Shown in pieces: positions 1 through 7,310 of a DNA stretch of 10,008 nt (position 1 is its first letter; every line of letters starts with the position of its first letter). The stretch covers positions 1 to 10,008 of the forward strand of contig CAYZRS010000110.1 in the NCBI GenBank assembly GCA_964480915.1, read 5' to 3'. Origin of the DNA: CAWGCE01 sp964480915. GTDB lineage: Bacteria > Planctomycetota > Planctomycetia > Pirellulales > Pirellulaceae. The notes beneath the pieces are model-generated. The model searched no databases, was not told the origin of the DNA, and saw only the letters and a list, made by a program, of their open reading frames with translations. The translations under genes and the position numbers were made by a program.

Positions 1-1091
1 CGCTGCACTTCGGTTCCGATCGCAAACACATCGACGCCGGCTTCCGTAGGAACGATGCGAAACTTGTTTGCAGCTTTTGCGATGGCGACGGGCTTGAAAC
101 TGGCCCCGCCGTCGGAGGTGTAGAACCCGCCCTCCAACGTACCGACCCAACCGTGATCCGGATCCACAAACCCAATTCCAAACTGCCGTGCCGCGGCGTT
201 TTCCACTAGCTTCAGCTCTTGCCAACTGAGACCTCGATCGGTCGTTTTCACGATCAATTGCTCTGCACGGGCCGGGTCGTAGCTTTGCACGGTAGCGTAA
301 CCGATATCCTTCGTCGGGAAAGAGGCTTTCCAAACAAGTTCTTCTCTTCGGCCCGATTGATACACTTTGTTCCAGGTTGCACCACCGTCGGTCGTGCGCA
401 AGATAAGACCTTCTTTCGTTTCGTCTCTGGCAGTACTGGCAAAGACCAATCCAGTCATGTCGTCGAAGAACTTGATGTCGAGGATCATCCCAGCGTGGGA
501 CGTCATGTCGATCACCGTCCAAGTCTTGCCCCGGTCAATCGACCTAAGAATTCCGGTCGGTCCGCCAACTCGGCCTGCAGCGTGAATCACGGTGTGCGGA
601 ACGAGCTTCCCTTGGAATATTCGAGATGTTTCGACAACGTCGATGGAGCACACACCTTTGATCGTCTCTTCGCCTAGATCAACTGCCGTCCAAGTCTTCC
701 CTCCGTCATTCGTCGTGTAGAGAGGATTTTCATCTTGAACTCCAGGGTAATAATCGGTGCCAACATTGCCAATAAAACCAAACGTTTCGTCGAGGAATGC
801 GAGGGCTCGAATAAACGTACCGGGCTGACTTGTCACAAGATTCCAACTAGCGCCACCATCGGTTGTCGCGTAAAGGTCTCCTTTGCCGGTTCCGTACCAG
901 CCGTGGGATGCAGTCGCAAAACTGATGTCGTCACGCTTGCCAGGGTACGGCTCGGCCTTCAGCCTGTGCCAATCGTTAGTAACCGCGAGAGGCTTTGTCG
1001 CTGACGCGGCTCGATCAATCTGAGCCACTTGAGCCTCGGCTCTTGGACTAATCACGAGCACCATCAAAAAAACGAATTTTGGAAGATTCAT
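1..1091 (-). CDS. Secreted Asp-box (BNR/Ycf48-like) beta-propeller protein, partial
   Basis: Reading the minus strand from the ATG at 1091 gives an open frame of 363 codons that leaves the window at base 1, so the C-terminus is missing. Residues 1-20 form a signal peptide (MNLPKF, hydrophobic VFLMVLVI, AEA cleavage motif before Q21), so the product is exported. Six Asp-box motifs of the S/T-x-D-x-G-x-T/S-W/F type follow: TTDGGASW (76-83), TNDGGKTW (127-134), SIDRGKTW (184-191), TTDGGATW (233-240), TTDRGLSW (283-290) and TSDGGASF (325-332). Their spacing of about 42-58 residues fits one motif per propeller blade, as in sialidase/BNR and photosystem-II-stability (Ycf48/HCF136)-like proteins. 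I see no sialidase FRIP or catalytic motif, so no enzyme activity is assigned; a binding or scaffold role outside the cytoplasm is more likely. The start is supported by the signal peptide directly behind it; the ribosome site (GCGAGAG) is weak. It lies 195 bp behind the HisA-like gene and may have its own promoter. Confidence 0.82.
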   Translation of the reverse strand, partial: MNLPKFVFLMVLVISPRAEAQVAQIDRAASATKPLAVTNDWHRLKAEPYPGKRDDISFATASHGWYGTGKGDLYATTDGGASWNLVTSQPGTFIRALAFLDETFGFIGNVGTDYYPGVQDENPLYTTNDGGKTWTAVDLGEETIKGVCSIDVVETSRIFQGKLVPHTVIHAAGRVGGPTGILRSIDRGKTWTVIDMTSHAGMILDIKFFDDMTGLVFASTARDETKEGLILRTTDGGATWNKVYQSGRREELVWKASFPTKDIGYATVQSYDPARAEQLIVKTTDRGLSWQELKLVENAAARQFGIGFVDPDHGWVGTLEGGFYTSDGGASFKPVAIAKAANKFRIVPTEAGVDVFAIGTEVQ

Positions 1092-1286
1092 AAATCTCTC
1101 GCTTCAGCTACTGAGTTGTGTCACCGCTGGGTTAATGTCAGCTCCCTAAGCGATAACCGCCAACCGGAAACGCCGTTCGAAATTCAAGTGCGGTCCATTT
1201 TGGATAACACTCTTTCTGAGCGTGGCCTGATTCCAAGTACCCTCCGTACAGCAGAAAACTCTCGTCGTTCGAGTTATTTAAAGCAA

Positions 1287-1988
1287 TCAGAGTTGTGCCC
1301 GATGGGCCGCCGTGGCAACAAGGACAGCATCACAACCAGCATCATGAAATGTGGATACATCAGTCCGATTGCGGACTCCGCCGCCGGAGATGAGCTTGAC
1401 GTTCGGCCGGGCTGTTTTCAGTTGTTCACATGCGTGCAGGACCGATGCGGCGGGGCCACGCTCGGTTCCAACGCCCGAGATATCGAGAACGATGATAGAT
1501 TCAGGAGAGACTTGGTCCACGACCGCAAGTGGAAGTTGACGATCCCACCCTGCATGGCGACTTTTGACTCGTCCATTTTCCAGGTCAATTCCCAGAGCCC
1601 AAGGCTGTTGCCAAGATTCCAGCTTGTCAGCAGGCAAGTCTTGAGCGGTCCATTCCGTGGCGAGCACCATCGTGACCGCAGGATAGGACTCACCGCACAA
1701 ACTGGGGCCCGCATCCAACCAAAGTTGAAAACCGTTCGCGACCAGTTCCTCGACGATCGACATTGCCGGCTCATTCCCGCAGATTCCGTCCAGGTCGGCG
1801 ACGTAAAGTTCGTTGGTCTGTAGGTGGTCGCGAAGTGCGTTGGCGACATCCAACGGATGAGACGAATCACACAAGGACGAACGAATGGGCTGGTATCGAT
1901 CGCGAGCTCCGGCCACTGCATGGACGACTTGGCCCCCTAGCAAATCGATGACCGGAATAATCGTCGGCGTGACCGGGGGAGTTAACAT
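1287..1988 (-). CDS. HisA-related TIM-barrel protein (HisA/HisF superfamily, COG1411-like)
   Basis: A 233-aa (beta/alpha)8 barrel related to phosphoribosylformimino-AICAR-ribotide isomerase (HisA, usually about 245 aa). Family hallmarks are the strand-1 motif IIPVIDLLGGQVV (10-22, with Asp15 at the HisA catalytic acid/base position), LYVADLDGI (61-69, like HisA VDLDGA), LGIDLENGRV (132-141, Asp135 near the second catalytic Asp), IVLDISGVGTERGP (166-179, like HisA TDISRDGTLQGP) and the C-terminal phosphate loop ISGGGVRN (200-207). The N-terminal phosphate loop of HisA (GGGIR) is replaced by LDAGPS (91-96), so only one of the two phosphate sites looks intact. That argues against a standard histidine-pathway HisA and for the uncharacterised HisA-like group found in methanogens, methylotrophs and planctomycetes. 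No other his gene is nearby. The ATG lies 4 nt after the TAA of the toroid gene with no good ribosome site between, suggesting translational coupling. Fold is secure; reaction unknown. Confidence 0.8.
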   Translation of the reverse strand: MLTPPVTPTIIPVIDLLGGQVVHAVAGARDRYQPIRSSLCDSSHPLDVANALRDHLQTNELYVADLDGICGNEPAMSIVEELVANGFQLWLDAGPSLCGESYPAVTMVLATEWTAQDLPADKLESWQQPWALGIDLENGRVKSRHAGWDRQLPLAVVDQVSPESIIVLDISGVGTERGPAASVLHACEQLKTARPNVKLISGGGVRNRTDVSTFHDAGCDAVLVATAAHRAQL

Positions 1989-1992
1989 TGTT

Positions 1993-3639
1993 TTATAGAC
2001 GAAATTTCTCGGCCACCGCCCGCTTCGAATAGAGCGGAAGATGGCGATAGTAGACTTCTAGGATCAACGTCGCCATTGCGGTGCAGTAGAGTCGGCCTCC
2101 CGCCTCGTTGTGTTCTCCTGGGAAAAACCAACTGCCCCTTTCGTGTCGGTTCTGAGATTGCGACGCGATCAGGAAGTCACGCATGACAGGATTCCACGCT
2201 TCCCACGGCTCGCCGCCATAATGCCGCATGACCTGAGTCGCGTAGTAGTTGTAGTAAAGATTGGCCGAGCCATCGACGCTCGGGCCCAAATCGGACAGCC
2301 AGTGCACACCGTCGGTTAGGACTCTATTTTCAGGTTCCCAGCCGAGGTACATGCGGCTCAATAAGCCGACCGCTGACGTCGTTGCGTGAATTTTTGATTT
2401 GGCCGGGCGCCGCTTTTGCTTTTCGTAGCGGCCCCCTTCTTGATAGCCGTATTGATAACGGAGCGGCGTTTCGACCGCATCCAAAAACGACCACGCCTGA
2501 CGAATCGTTGCGGACGGAACATTGATGTAAGACATGCTGGCCGTTTTCAGCGCCATCAATTGCCAACCGGTAACCGTCGTGTCACCCATTTCACCCGGCC
2601 GGTAACGCCAGCCGCCCTTCGATTCATTTTGGGCAGCAACAATAAACTTCACTGCATCGCGGGCCGGGATAAACAGTGACTGATCTTGAGTCATCGTTAA
2701 CGCTTCACAGAGCACAATCGTCGCCAACCCGTGCGAGTACATCTGCCCCTCGTCCATGAAACTGCCGCCGGCCGCTTCCTTTCGGATACTCCGCTTCAGA
2801 TAGTCGAGCCCCAGTTCGACGACCTCTGCGTAAGGACCTTGTTTGTGCGAGTAACCGCTGCCGAGAAACGGCAGTAGCGCCAGCGCGGTCGCGGCGTTTT
2901 TAGCCGGTGCTTTCCCGCCGGGCTGACCACATTGGCCACCGCAGTGCGGACCAGCCTGGAAATCTAACCGCCAACTTCCGTCCGCTTCTTGATGATTGGC
3001 CAACCAACGGAGCGCCAACTGAACGGCCAGTTCGCTACCTTCGCTGCCGCCGGATTCACCCAACAGCTGCTGTTTGCGAGCCCCAACGCGGCCGGTCAGC
3101 GCATCGCCAAGATCCATTTGTAGATTCGGTTCAGCTGGTGCGGTTCGTTTTCCGCTGCCATTTTGAGCGTCCGTCGGTGGGACGACGACCGGTTCCAAAG
3201 TCGCCACGCGCAGCGGTGGGACCTCGATCGGCTCGGCGGTCTCTTCCTCGACAACGTCCGCGGTCAGCGGTGGCGTCACGGTCGGTTCTGGTGTGTTCGG
3301 CTCCAGGTCGGCCTGCGAATCCGCCTGCAGATTCGCCTGAGGCGGTGACGGTTCGCCCCACACCACGCCATCGAATTCGGCCGCTCCTTCACCGGCCGGA
3401 GCCAAAACAATTTCTGCTGAACGCCTGATGATCGGCACGACTTGCAGCATGAGTGCCAGCACCACCAGCGCGACCAGATGCAGAATGAAGCTCGTCAGTA
3501 ACCCAAGGGCAGTCTCCAACGACGACTTACCACGTCGCTTGGAAGGCGATTCATCGTCAGACGCCGGCAACTTGCGACCGGATCCGGGGGCGATTCGAAC
3601 GATGTCGAGATGATTCTCCACGCAGATTTGCTCGCTCAA
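1993..3639 (-). CDS. Membrane-anchored alpha/alpha-toroid (prenyltransferase/squalene-oxidase-like) protein
   Basis: A 548-aa protein. Residues 1-44 are a polar, basic cytoplasmic tail (SKRRGKSS), 45-70 one hydrophobic anchor containing TSFILHLVALVVLALML, about 95-175 a Pro/Glu-rich linker, and about 200-535 an all-helical domain with toroid repeats: LALRWLANHQEADGSW (208-223), IVAAQNESKGGWRY (333-346) and LIASQSQNRHERGSWF (490-505). These Q-x-x-x-G-G/S-W units are the hallmark of the squalene-cyclase/prenyltransferase toroid. I see no DxDD cyclase motif, so it is probably a non-enzymatic or unknown-activity relative, with the toroid likely outside the cytoplasm. No ATG occurs before the anchor; an in-frame TGA at 3648-3646 bounds the frame. 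The TTG at 3639, preceded by GAGCGAGA, is the best start, with a GTG at codon 7 as alternative. It precedes the HisA-like gene by 4 nt and follows another anchored gene across an assembly gap. Confidence 0.8.
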   Translation of the reverse strand: MSEQICVENHLDIVRIAPGSGRKLPASDDESPSKRRGKSSLETALGLLTSFILHLVALVVLALMLQVVPIIRRSAEIVLAPAGEGAAEFDGVVWGEPSPPQANLQADSQADLEPNTPEPTVTPPLTADVVEEETAEPIEVPPLRVATLEPVVVPPTDAQNGSGKRTAPAEPNLQMDLGDALTGRVGARKQQLLGESGGSEGSELAVQLALRWLANHQEADGSWRLDFQAGPHCGGQCGQPGGKAPAKNAATALALLPFLGSGYSHKQGPYAEVVELGLDYLKRSIRKEAAGGSFMDEGQMYSHGLATIVLCEALTMTQDQSLFIPARDAVKFIVAAQNESKGGWRYRPGEMGDTTVTGWQLMALKTASMSYINVPSATIRQAWSFLDAVETPLRYQYGYQEGGRYEKQKRRPAKSKIHATTSAVGLLSRMYLGWEPENRVLTDGVHWLSDLGPSVDGSANLYYNYYATQVMRHYGGEPWEAWNPVMRDFLIASQSQNRHERGSWFFPGEHNEAGGRLYCTAMATLILEVYYRHLPLYSKRAVAEKFRL

Positions 3640-3650
3640 TCTCGCTCAAT
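3631..3650. repeat. 10-bp tandem duplication over the toroid-gene start
   Basis: The 10-mer CTCGCTCAAT occurs twice in direct tandem. On the minus strand each copy carries a TTG; the downstream one at 3639 is the assigned start of the toroid gene. Because the unit is 10 bp, the copies sit in different frames. Further GAGCAAG-like units lie at 3691-3708 in the opposite orientation, so the area could also pair imperfectly. Confidence 0.85.
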
Positions 3651-3764
3651 GTAGTAACTGCCAGCACCCGGCTTGGATTATCACAAAGGTTGAGCAAGTC
3701 GAGCAAGCTTGAATGCTGCAAAACAAATGCGCCGGCCGCACGCGGGAGAATTTTCAAGTAGACA

Positions 3765-3864
3765 NNNNNNNNNNNNNNNNNNNNNNNNNNNNNNNNNNNN
3801 NNNNNNNNNNNNNNNNNNNNNNNNNNNNNNNNNNNNNNNNNNNNNNNNNNNNNNNNNNNNNNNN
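3765..3864. other. Assembly gap (100 N)
   Basis: Exactly 100 unknown bases, the usual placeholder for a scaffold join of unknown length. It removes the C-terminal part of the anchored protein encoded at 3865-4562 and probably the intergenic space before the toroid gene. The 125 bases between the gap and the toroid start hold no gene I can support: two frames stay open there or nearly so, but neither can be tied to the gene beyond the gap. Confidence 0.97.
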
Positions 3865-4562
3865 TTCTTCGACGATTTTTTCTTCGGTTTGGTAGCCGAC
3901 TCTTTCCCCTTGTTGGCACTCGTCCCAACCGGCGGAGCCGTTCCGACCACTTCGGGAATCGCATCGGCGATCGGCGCATCGATCGAAACATCGTCGAGGA
4001 CGATTTCCGACATCTCGGCGACTTCCTCTTCAAACGTCTCTTCCTCGAAATCCTCCAACTCGCCCATGTCGATCTCCGTCAGCTCCTCGATCGGAGCTTC
4101 ACTGACGTCGACCGAACTGGCGGTGATGAGCAATTCCTTTTCGGGCTCCCAGGCGACGAATGTGGCTGCGCCTAGGATGAGGAAGGCAACAAGATGCAGG
4201 AGCAGGCTGAAGGAAAGCGCCGGCGCCGTTTTCATCCACGCACGGAATCGGCCCCAGATCGATTCGTCGGTCTTTCGGTCTGCCGTCTGCAATTTGGGAG
4301 CGGTCGTGACCGGAGCCACTTTTCCCGTCGCCTTGGTTCTCGGTTTGGCCTGCGCCACTCGTTCCGCAGCGGGCTGGGCCAGCTTTTGGCCAGCTGAATC
4401 GGTCGGTAAAAGCGGTTCCCCCGAATTGGGAATGTTGGCGCTGTCGATGTTCGGTGCTGGCTGAGCCGCCGCAGGCGGCTGAGAATGCTGTGCCGGAACC
4501 GCTCGACCTTCTTGAATGGGCCGTTTGGGAATGCGCTGCGGTATGTCCGAATCGTGCGTCAT
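3865..4562 (-). CDS. Membrane-anchored protein with acidic linker, C-terminus lost in gap
   Basis: From the ATG at 4562 (GGGGAAG ten nt upstream) 232 codons can be read before the N run. Residues 1-100 are a Pro/Ala/Gln-rich, disordered-looking tail; 101-114 basic and aromatic (WGRFRAWMK); 115-137 a single membrane segment (ALSFSLLLHLVAFLILGAA); 155-205 very acidic (IEELTEIDMGELEDFEEETFEEE); 219-232 a lysine-rich stretch (KPKKKSSK). The SFxLLHLVAF anchor resembles that of the downstream toroid protein (SFILHLVAL), so the two are probably architectural relatives acting at the same membrane. Planctomycete proteins built this way often end in a VWA or toroid domain; that is background knowledge and an inference here, as the relevant part is missing. 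A longer frame opening at 4781 adds 73 Arg/Trp-rich residues that look non-coding, so the ATG at 4562 is preferred. It diverges from the bL33 gene. Confidence 0.68.
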
Positions 4563-4818
4563 GACACCGAAACTTCCCCAGAACTCAAACGGACCCGCGG
4601 CCCTCAACCGACCGTTTATGCCTGCACTTATGGTACTCCTTCCCCAATTGACCCGCCACCAAAAGGGCCTCGCAAGACCAGAAATGGGGCTGAGGTGCCT
4701 AGAAAGAAGGGGCCCACTTCTGATAAACTGCGGGATTGCAACAACATGAAGAAGGCCGCTGTGGCGGTCGCGTTCTCTCACAGGAGTTCACCTACCCCAA
4801 AAGTGGTGACAAAGAATC

Positions 4819-4998
4819 ATGGCTAAGAAGAAAAGCGGCAGGAGCAAGAAGAAGGCAGAGACGATCTTTTTGGTCTGCCAAGAAACGGGTGACTATAACT
4901 ATTCGCTGAAACGCAAACCGGGCGGCGAAAAACTGTCACTGCAAAAGTACAGCGCACGCCTTCGCAAGCACACGCTTCACGTGGAAAAGAAAAAGTAG
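4819..4998 (+). CDS. rpmG: 50S ribosomal protein bL33 (C- type)
   Basis: A 59-codon gene giving a strongly basic protein that starts MAKKKSGRSKKKAETIFLVC and ends with HTLHVEKKK. Family signs are the core E-T-I-F-L-V-C, G-D-Y-N-Y, a K-x-S-L-Q-K-Y stretch and the R-K-H-T-L-H-x-E tail, all in bL33 order; length is typical (50-60 aa). It is a structural protein of the large ribosomal subunit near the E site. Zinc-binding bL33 has two CxxC pairs; here only one Cys (Cys20) remains, and the second pair is replaced by YSARL, so this is the zinc-free form. The lysine-rich N-terminal extension (KKKSGRSKKK) is longer than in E. coli. The start has GGTGA nine nt upstream. It heads a likely operon with the unknown gene (63 bp on) and recJ. 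Because of its small size it is easily missed by ORF calling. Confidence 0.92.
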   Translation: MAKKKSGRSKKKAETIFLVCQETGDYNYSLKRKPGGEKLSLQKYSARLRKHTLHVEKKK

Positions 4999-5061
4999 GT
5001 TGCTGCGGCTGCGTCATAACCAAGGTCGCCAGCCTGGCACTTGTCGAGTACTGGAATCGAG

Positions 5062-5436
5062 ATGAATCAACAACCGTCAAAGAAAGCCGCCGACGAAGCG
5101 ACGGAAAAGGATTCTCAAATGCCGGCCGTCGTCGAGAAAGCCGACAACCAGCAGCTGCAGCATTTCGTGACGACGATCAAAACGGCAGAACAGCAAGTCG
5201 GCGAGAACATCATCTCCGCCTTGCAACATGATGACACGGTCGCTGTCCTCACCACCGTCATCTCCGGTCCCGACGGGCAACAACGCGTCGTGACGGCGGC
5301 ACTTGATCCGAGCGTGATGAGCCAAGTCCAAGAATTGCTGACCGGCGCCACGAAAAAGCGACAAGACGAAAAACAATGCGTTGGGTTCCATTGCTTGATC
5401 AAGCCTAAAAACTCAACGGAAGAAAGCACCGCATAG
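5062..5436 (+). CDS. Conserved-looking hypothetical protein between rpmG and recJ
   Basis: A 124-aa soluble protein that I do not recognise. Residues 1-30 are polar and charged (MNQQPSKKAADEATEKDSQ), probably disordered. Residues 31-100 look folded, with a helical stretch (QLQHFVTTIKTAEQQVGENI), an alternating hydrophobic part (TVAVLTTVISGPDGQQRVVTAAL) that reads like a beta hairpin, and an amphipathic helix (MSQVQELLTG). A Lys/Gln/Asp linker then leads to a short hydrophobic CVGFHCLIK with two Cys and one His, and a polar tail. There is no signal peptide or membrane segment. The ATG at 5062 is preferred over the TTG 21 nt upstream, with GGA about 8 nt before it. It lies 63 bp after rpmG and 50 bp before recJ on the same strand, so co-transcription with housekeeping genes is likely. 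Codon use is like its neighbours. Confidence 0.75.
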   Translation: MNQQPSKKAADEATEKDSQMPAVVEKADNQQLQHFVTTIKTAEQQVGENIISALQHDDTVAVLTTVISGPDGQQRVVTAALDPSVMSQVQELLTGATKKRQDEKQCVGFHCLIKPKNSTEESTA

Positions 5437-5486
5437 CGGCAACGCCTTGCGATATCACTCGAACAACTGAAGGTCACGGCGGACCC

Positions 5487-7286
5487 ATGGCAAAGAAATG
5501 GAAGCTTCGCTCGTTCGATCCCGCCTCGGCCGCCGATCTGGCTAGCGCCGCCAAAGTGCCGTTGGTGGTGGCCCAACTGTTGGTTGCTCGCAACATCACC
5601 GCACCGGACGAAGTCCAGCACTTCCTTGAAGCACGACTTACGGGGCTGCGCGATCCCAATCAACTCCCCGGCCTCGCCGCCGCGGCTGAAATCATCCACG
5701 CCGCCATCACGGCCGACGAACCGATCACGATCTACGGCGATTACGACGCCGATGGCATGACCAGTACGGCGATCTTACTGCGAGCCTTGCGACTGCTACG
5801 TGCCCAGGTCGATTTCTACATCCCGAATCGTGTCGACGAAGGGTACGGAGTTAACTGCGCTGCACTGCGGAAGATTGCCGAACGGGGATCGAAACTGGTC
5901 ATCACGGTCGATTGCGGCATCACCAGCGTCGCCGAAGCCGAATTGGCACGCGAATTGGGCCTCCAGTTGATCATCACCGATCACCACGCGATGGGCGAAA
6001 ACTTGCCTGCGGCCGACGCGATCGTGCACCCTCAATTGCCGGACCACGACTATCCTTTCGCCGGTCTGTGTGGCGCAGGTGTCGCTTTCAAGCTGGCCTG
6101 GGAGCTCTGCAAGCGAGCCAGCGGAAACGAACGTGTTTCGACCGCCTACCGCGACTTCTTGATGCAAGCGATCGGTATCTGTGCGATCGGCACGATCGCC
6201 GACGTGGTGCCGCTCCAAGACGAAAATCGCCTGATCGTCCGACACGGCCTGGTCGCATTGAAAGATCGTCCGTTCGTTGGCATCACGGCGATGGCAAAAT
6301 CGACCAAGCTCGACCAGCGATCCAAACTCACCAGTGAAGATGTCGCCTTCATGTTGGCACCGCGGCTCAACGCGGCCGGCCGACTGGGACAAGCCGAACT
6401 GGGCGTTGAACTGCTGTCGACGAACGATGCCGAACGGGCCGAAGCTTTGGCCGTCTACCTGAACGAATTGAATGACAGCCGGACGTCGATCGAGCGGAGC
6501 ATCTACCTGTCCGCCTCGAAACAGATCAAAGAGAAATACGATCGCGAACAAGACGCCGCGTTCGTGTTGGCCGACCGAGGCTGGCATCCGGGCGTCATTG
6601 GCATCGTCGCCGGGCGCCTGGCAGAAAAGTACGCTCGCCCGGTGATCATGATCGCACTGGACGAACTGGGAGGAGCGGTCGGCACGGGCTCGGCCAGATC
6701 GGCACTCGGACTCGATCTGCACGGGACGCTTTCCGAATGCTCTGAAAAACTCGAAGGATTCGGCGGGCACAAAGCGGCGGCCGGTCTGCGGATCAATACT
6801 GCCAACCTCGATGACTTTCGCCAGATCTTTTGCGAGCGCGTCCACGACCGAATCCCAACGGAAGACCGGGTCGCAGAAATCGCCATCGACGCCGAATCAC
6901 CGCTGGCTCAACTGACCTTGCGCACCGTCGGTCAGATCGAACAGCTGGCTCCTTTCGGGGAAGAGAACCCACGCCCACTGTTGTGTGCGACCGGCGTCAC
7001 CGTCTTCGGCCAACCCAAGAAAATGGGCGGTGGCCAACGCCATCTTAGCCTGCAAGTCACCCACCATAACGTCACGATGCGAGCCCTCGCCTTTGGCCAA
7101 GCCGAATGGGCCGACGAACTAGAAGAGCTCGACGGCCCCATCGATATCGTTTACCGTCCCGTCATTAACGAATTCCGTGGCCGGCGAAATGTAGAGATCC
7201 ATCTTGTCGACTGGCGCGTCTCGAATTTGACGGCACCGACGACGCCCCACTTGGCGACCAAACGGCCAGCAAAACTGCCGTTCTAG
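5487..7286 (+). CDS. recJ: Single-stranded-DNA-specific exonuclease RecJ
   Basis: A 599-aa DHH-family 5'-3' exonuclease that degrades single-stranded DNA in recombinational repair (RecF pathway), mismatch repair and base-excision repair; cytoplasmic, Mg/Mn-dependent. Motifs in order: YGDYDADGMTST (83-94, motif I), VDCGIT (141-146), TDHH (164-167, the DHH signature), GTIADVVPLQDENR (235-248), APRLNAAGRLG (291-301), then the DHHA1 part GWHPGVIGIVAGRLAEKYARP (365-385), GTGSARSA (399-406, the SGRS-like loop) and GFGGHKAAAGL (424-434). Residues from about 465 to 578 fit the C-terminal OB fold. Length is close to the E. coli enzyme (577 aa), and all metal-ligand motifs are intact, so it should be active. 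The ATG at 5487 has GGCGGA close upstream. It is the last gene of the rpmG-unknown-recJ run and faces the DinB-like gene tail to tail, with 24 bp between the stops. Confidence 0.97.
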   Translation: MAKKWKLRSFDPASAADLASAAKVPLVVAQLLVARNITAPDEVQHFLEARLTGLRDPNQLPGLAAAAEIIHAAITADEPITIYGDYDADGMTSTAILLRALRLLRAQVDFYIPNRVDEGYGVNCAALRKIAERGSKLVITVDCGITSVAEAELARELGLQLIITDHHAMGENLPAADAIVHPQLPDHDYPFAGLCGAGVAFKLAWELCKRASGNERVSTAYRDFLMQAIGICAIGTIADVVPLQDENRLIVRHGLVALKDRPFVGITAMAKSTKLDQRSKLTSEDVAFMLAPRLNAAGRLGQAELGVELLSTNDAERAEALAVYLNELNDSRTSIERSIYLSASKQIKEKYDREQDAAFVLADRGWHPGVIGIVAGRLAEKYARPVIMIALDELGGAVGTGSARSALGLDLHGTLSECSEKLEGFGGHKAAAGLRINTANLDDFRQIFCERVHDRIPTEDRVAEIAIDAESPLAQLTLRTVGQIEQLAPFGEENPRPLLCATGVTVFGQPKKMGGGQRHLSLQVTHHNVTMRALAFGQAEWADELEELDGPIDIVYRPVINEFRGRRNVEIHLVDWRVSNLTAPTTPHLATKRPAKLPF

Positions 7287-7310
7287 TTTTCCTTCGTTCG
7301 CACGCTTGAG

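Noticed and set aside
1255..1286. Possible terminator behind the HisA-like gene
   Set aside because: Only a 4-bp stem (CTCG/CGAG) followed by a short, interrupted T run; too weak to call.
1029..1823. 264-aa plus-strand open frame
   Set aside because: It lies antisense to the clear HisA-like gene and across an intergenic region; its protein is Arg/Ser-rich without any domain pattern.
3557..4033. Minus-strand frame crossing the first gap
   Set aside because: It is held open only by N bases; on both sides it is out of frame with the real genes.
4563..4781. N-terminal extension of the anchored protein to 4781
   Set aside because: The 73 extra residues are Arg/Trp/Gly-rich with no signal peptide, while the ATG at 4562 has GGGGAAG at a good distance.
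4563..4818. Promoters in the rpmG/anchored-protein intergenic region
   Set aside because: TTGACC near 4659 and GATAAA near 4722 look promoter-like, but neither has a matching partner box at the right distance.
5796..6845. 349-aa minus-strand open frame inside recJ
   Set aside because: It is the mirror frame of recJ, caused by GC-rich codon use; RecJ motifs on the other strand are unambiguous.
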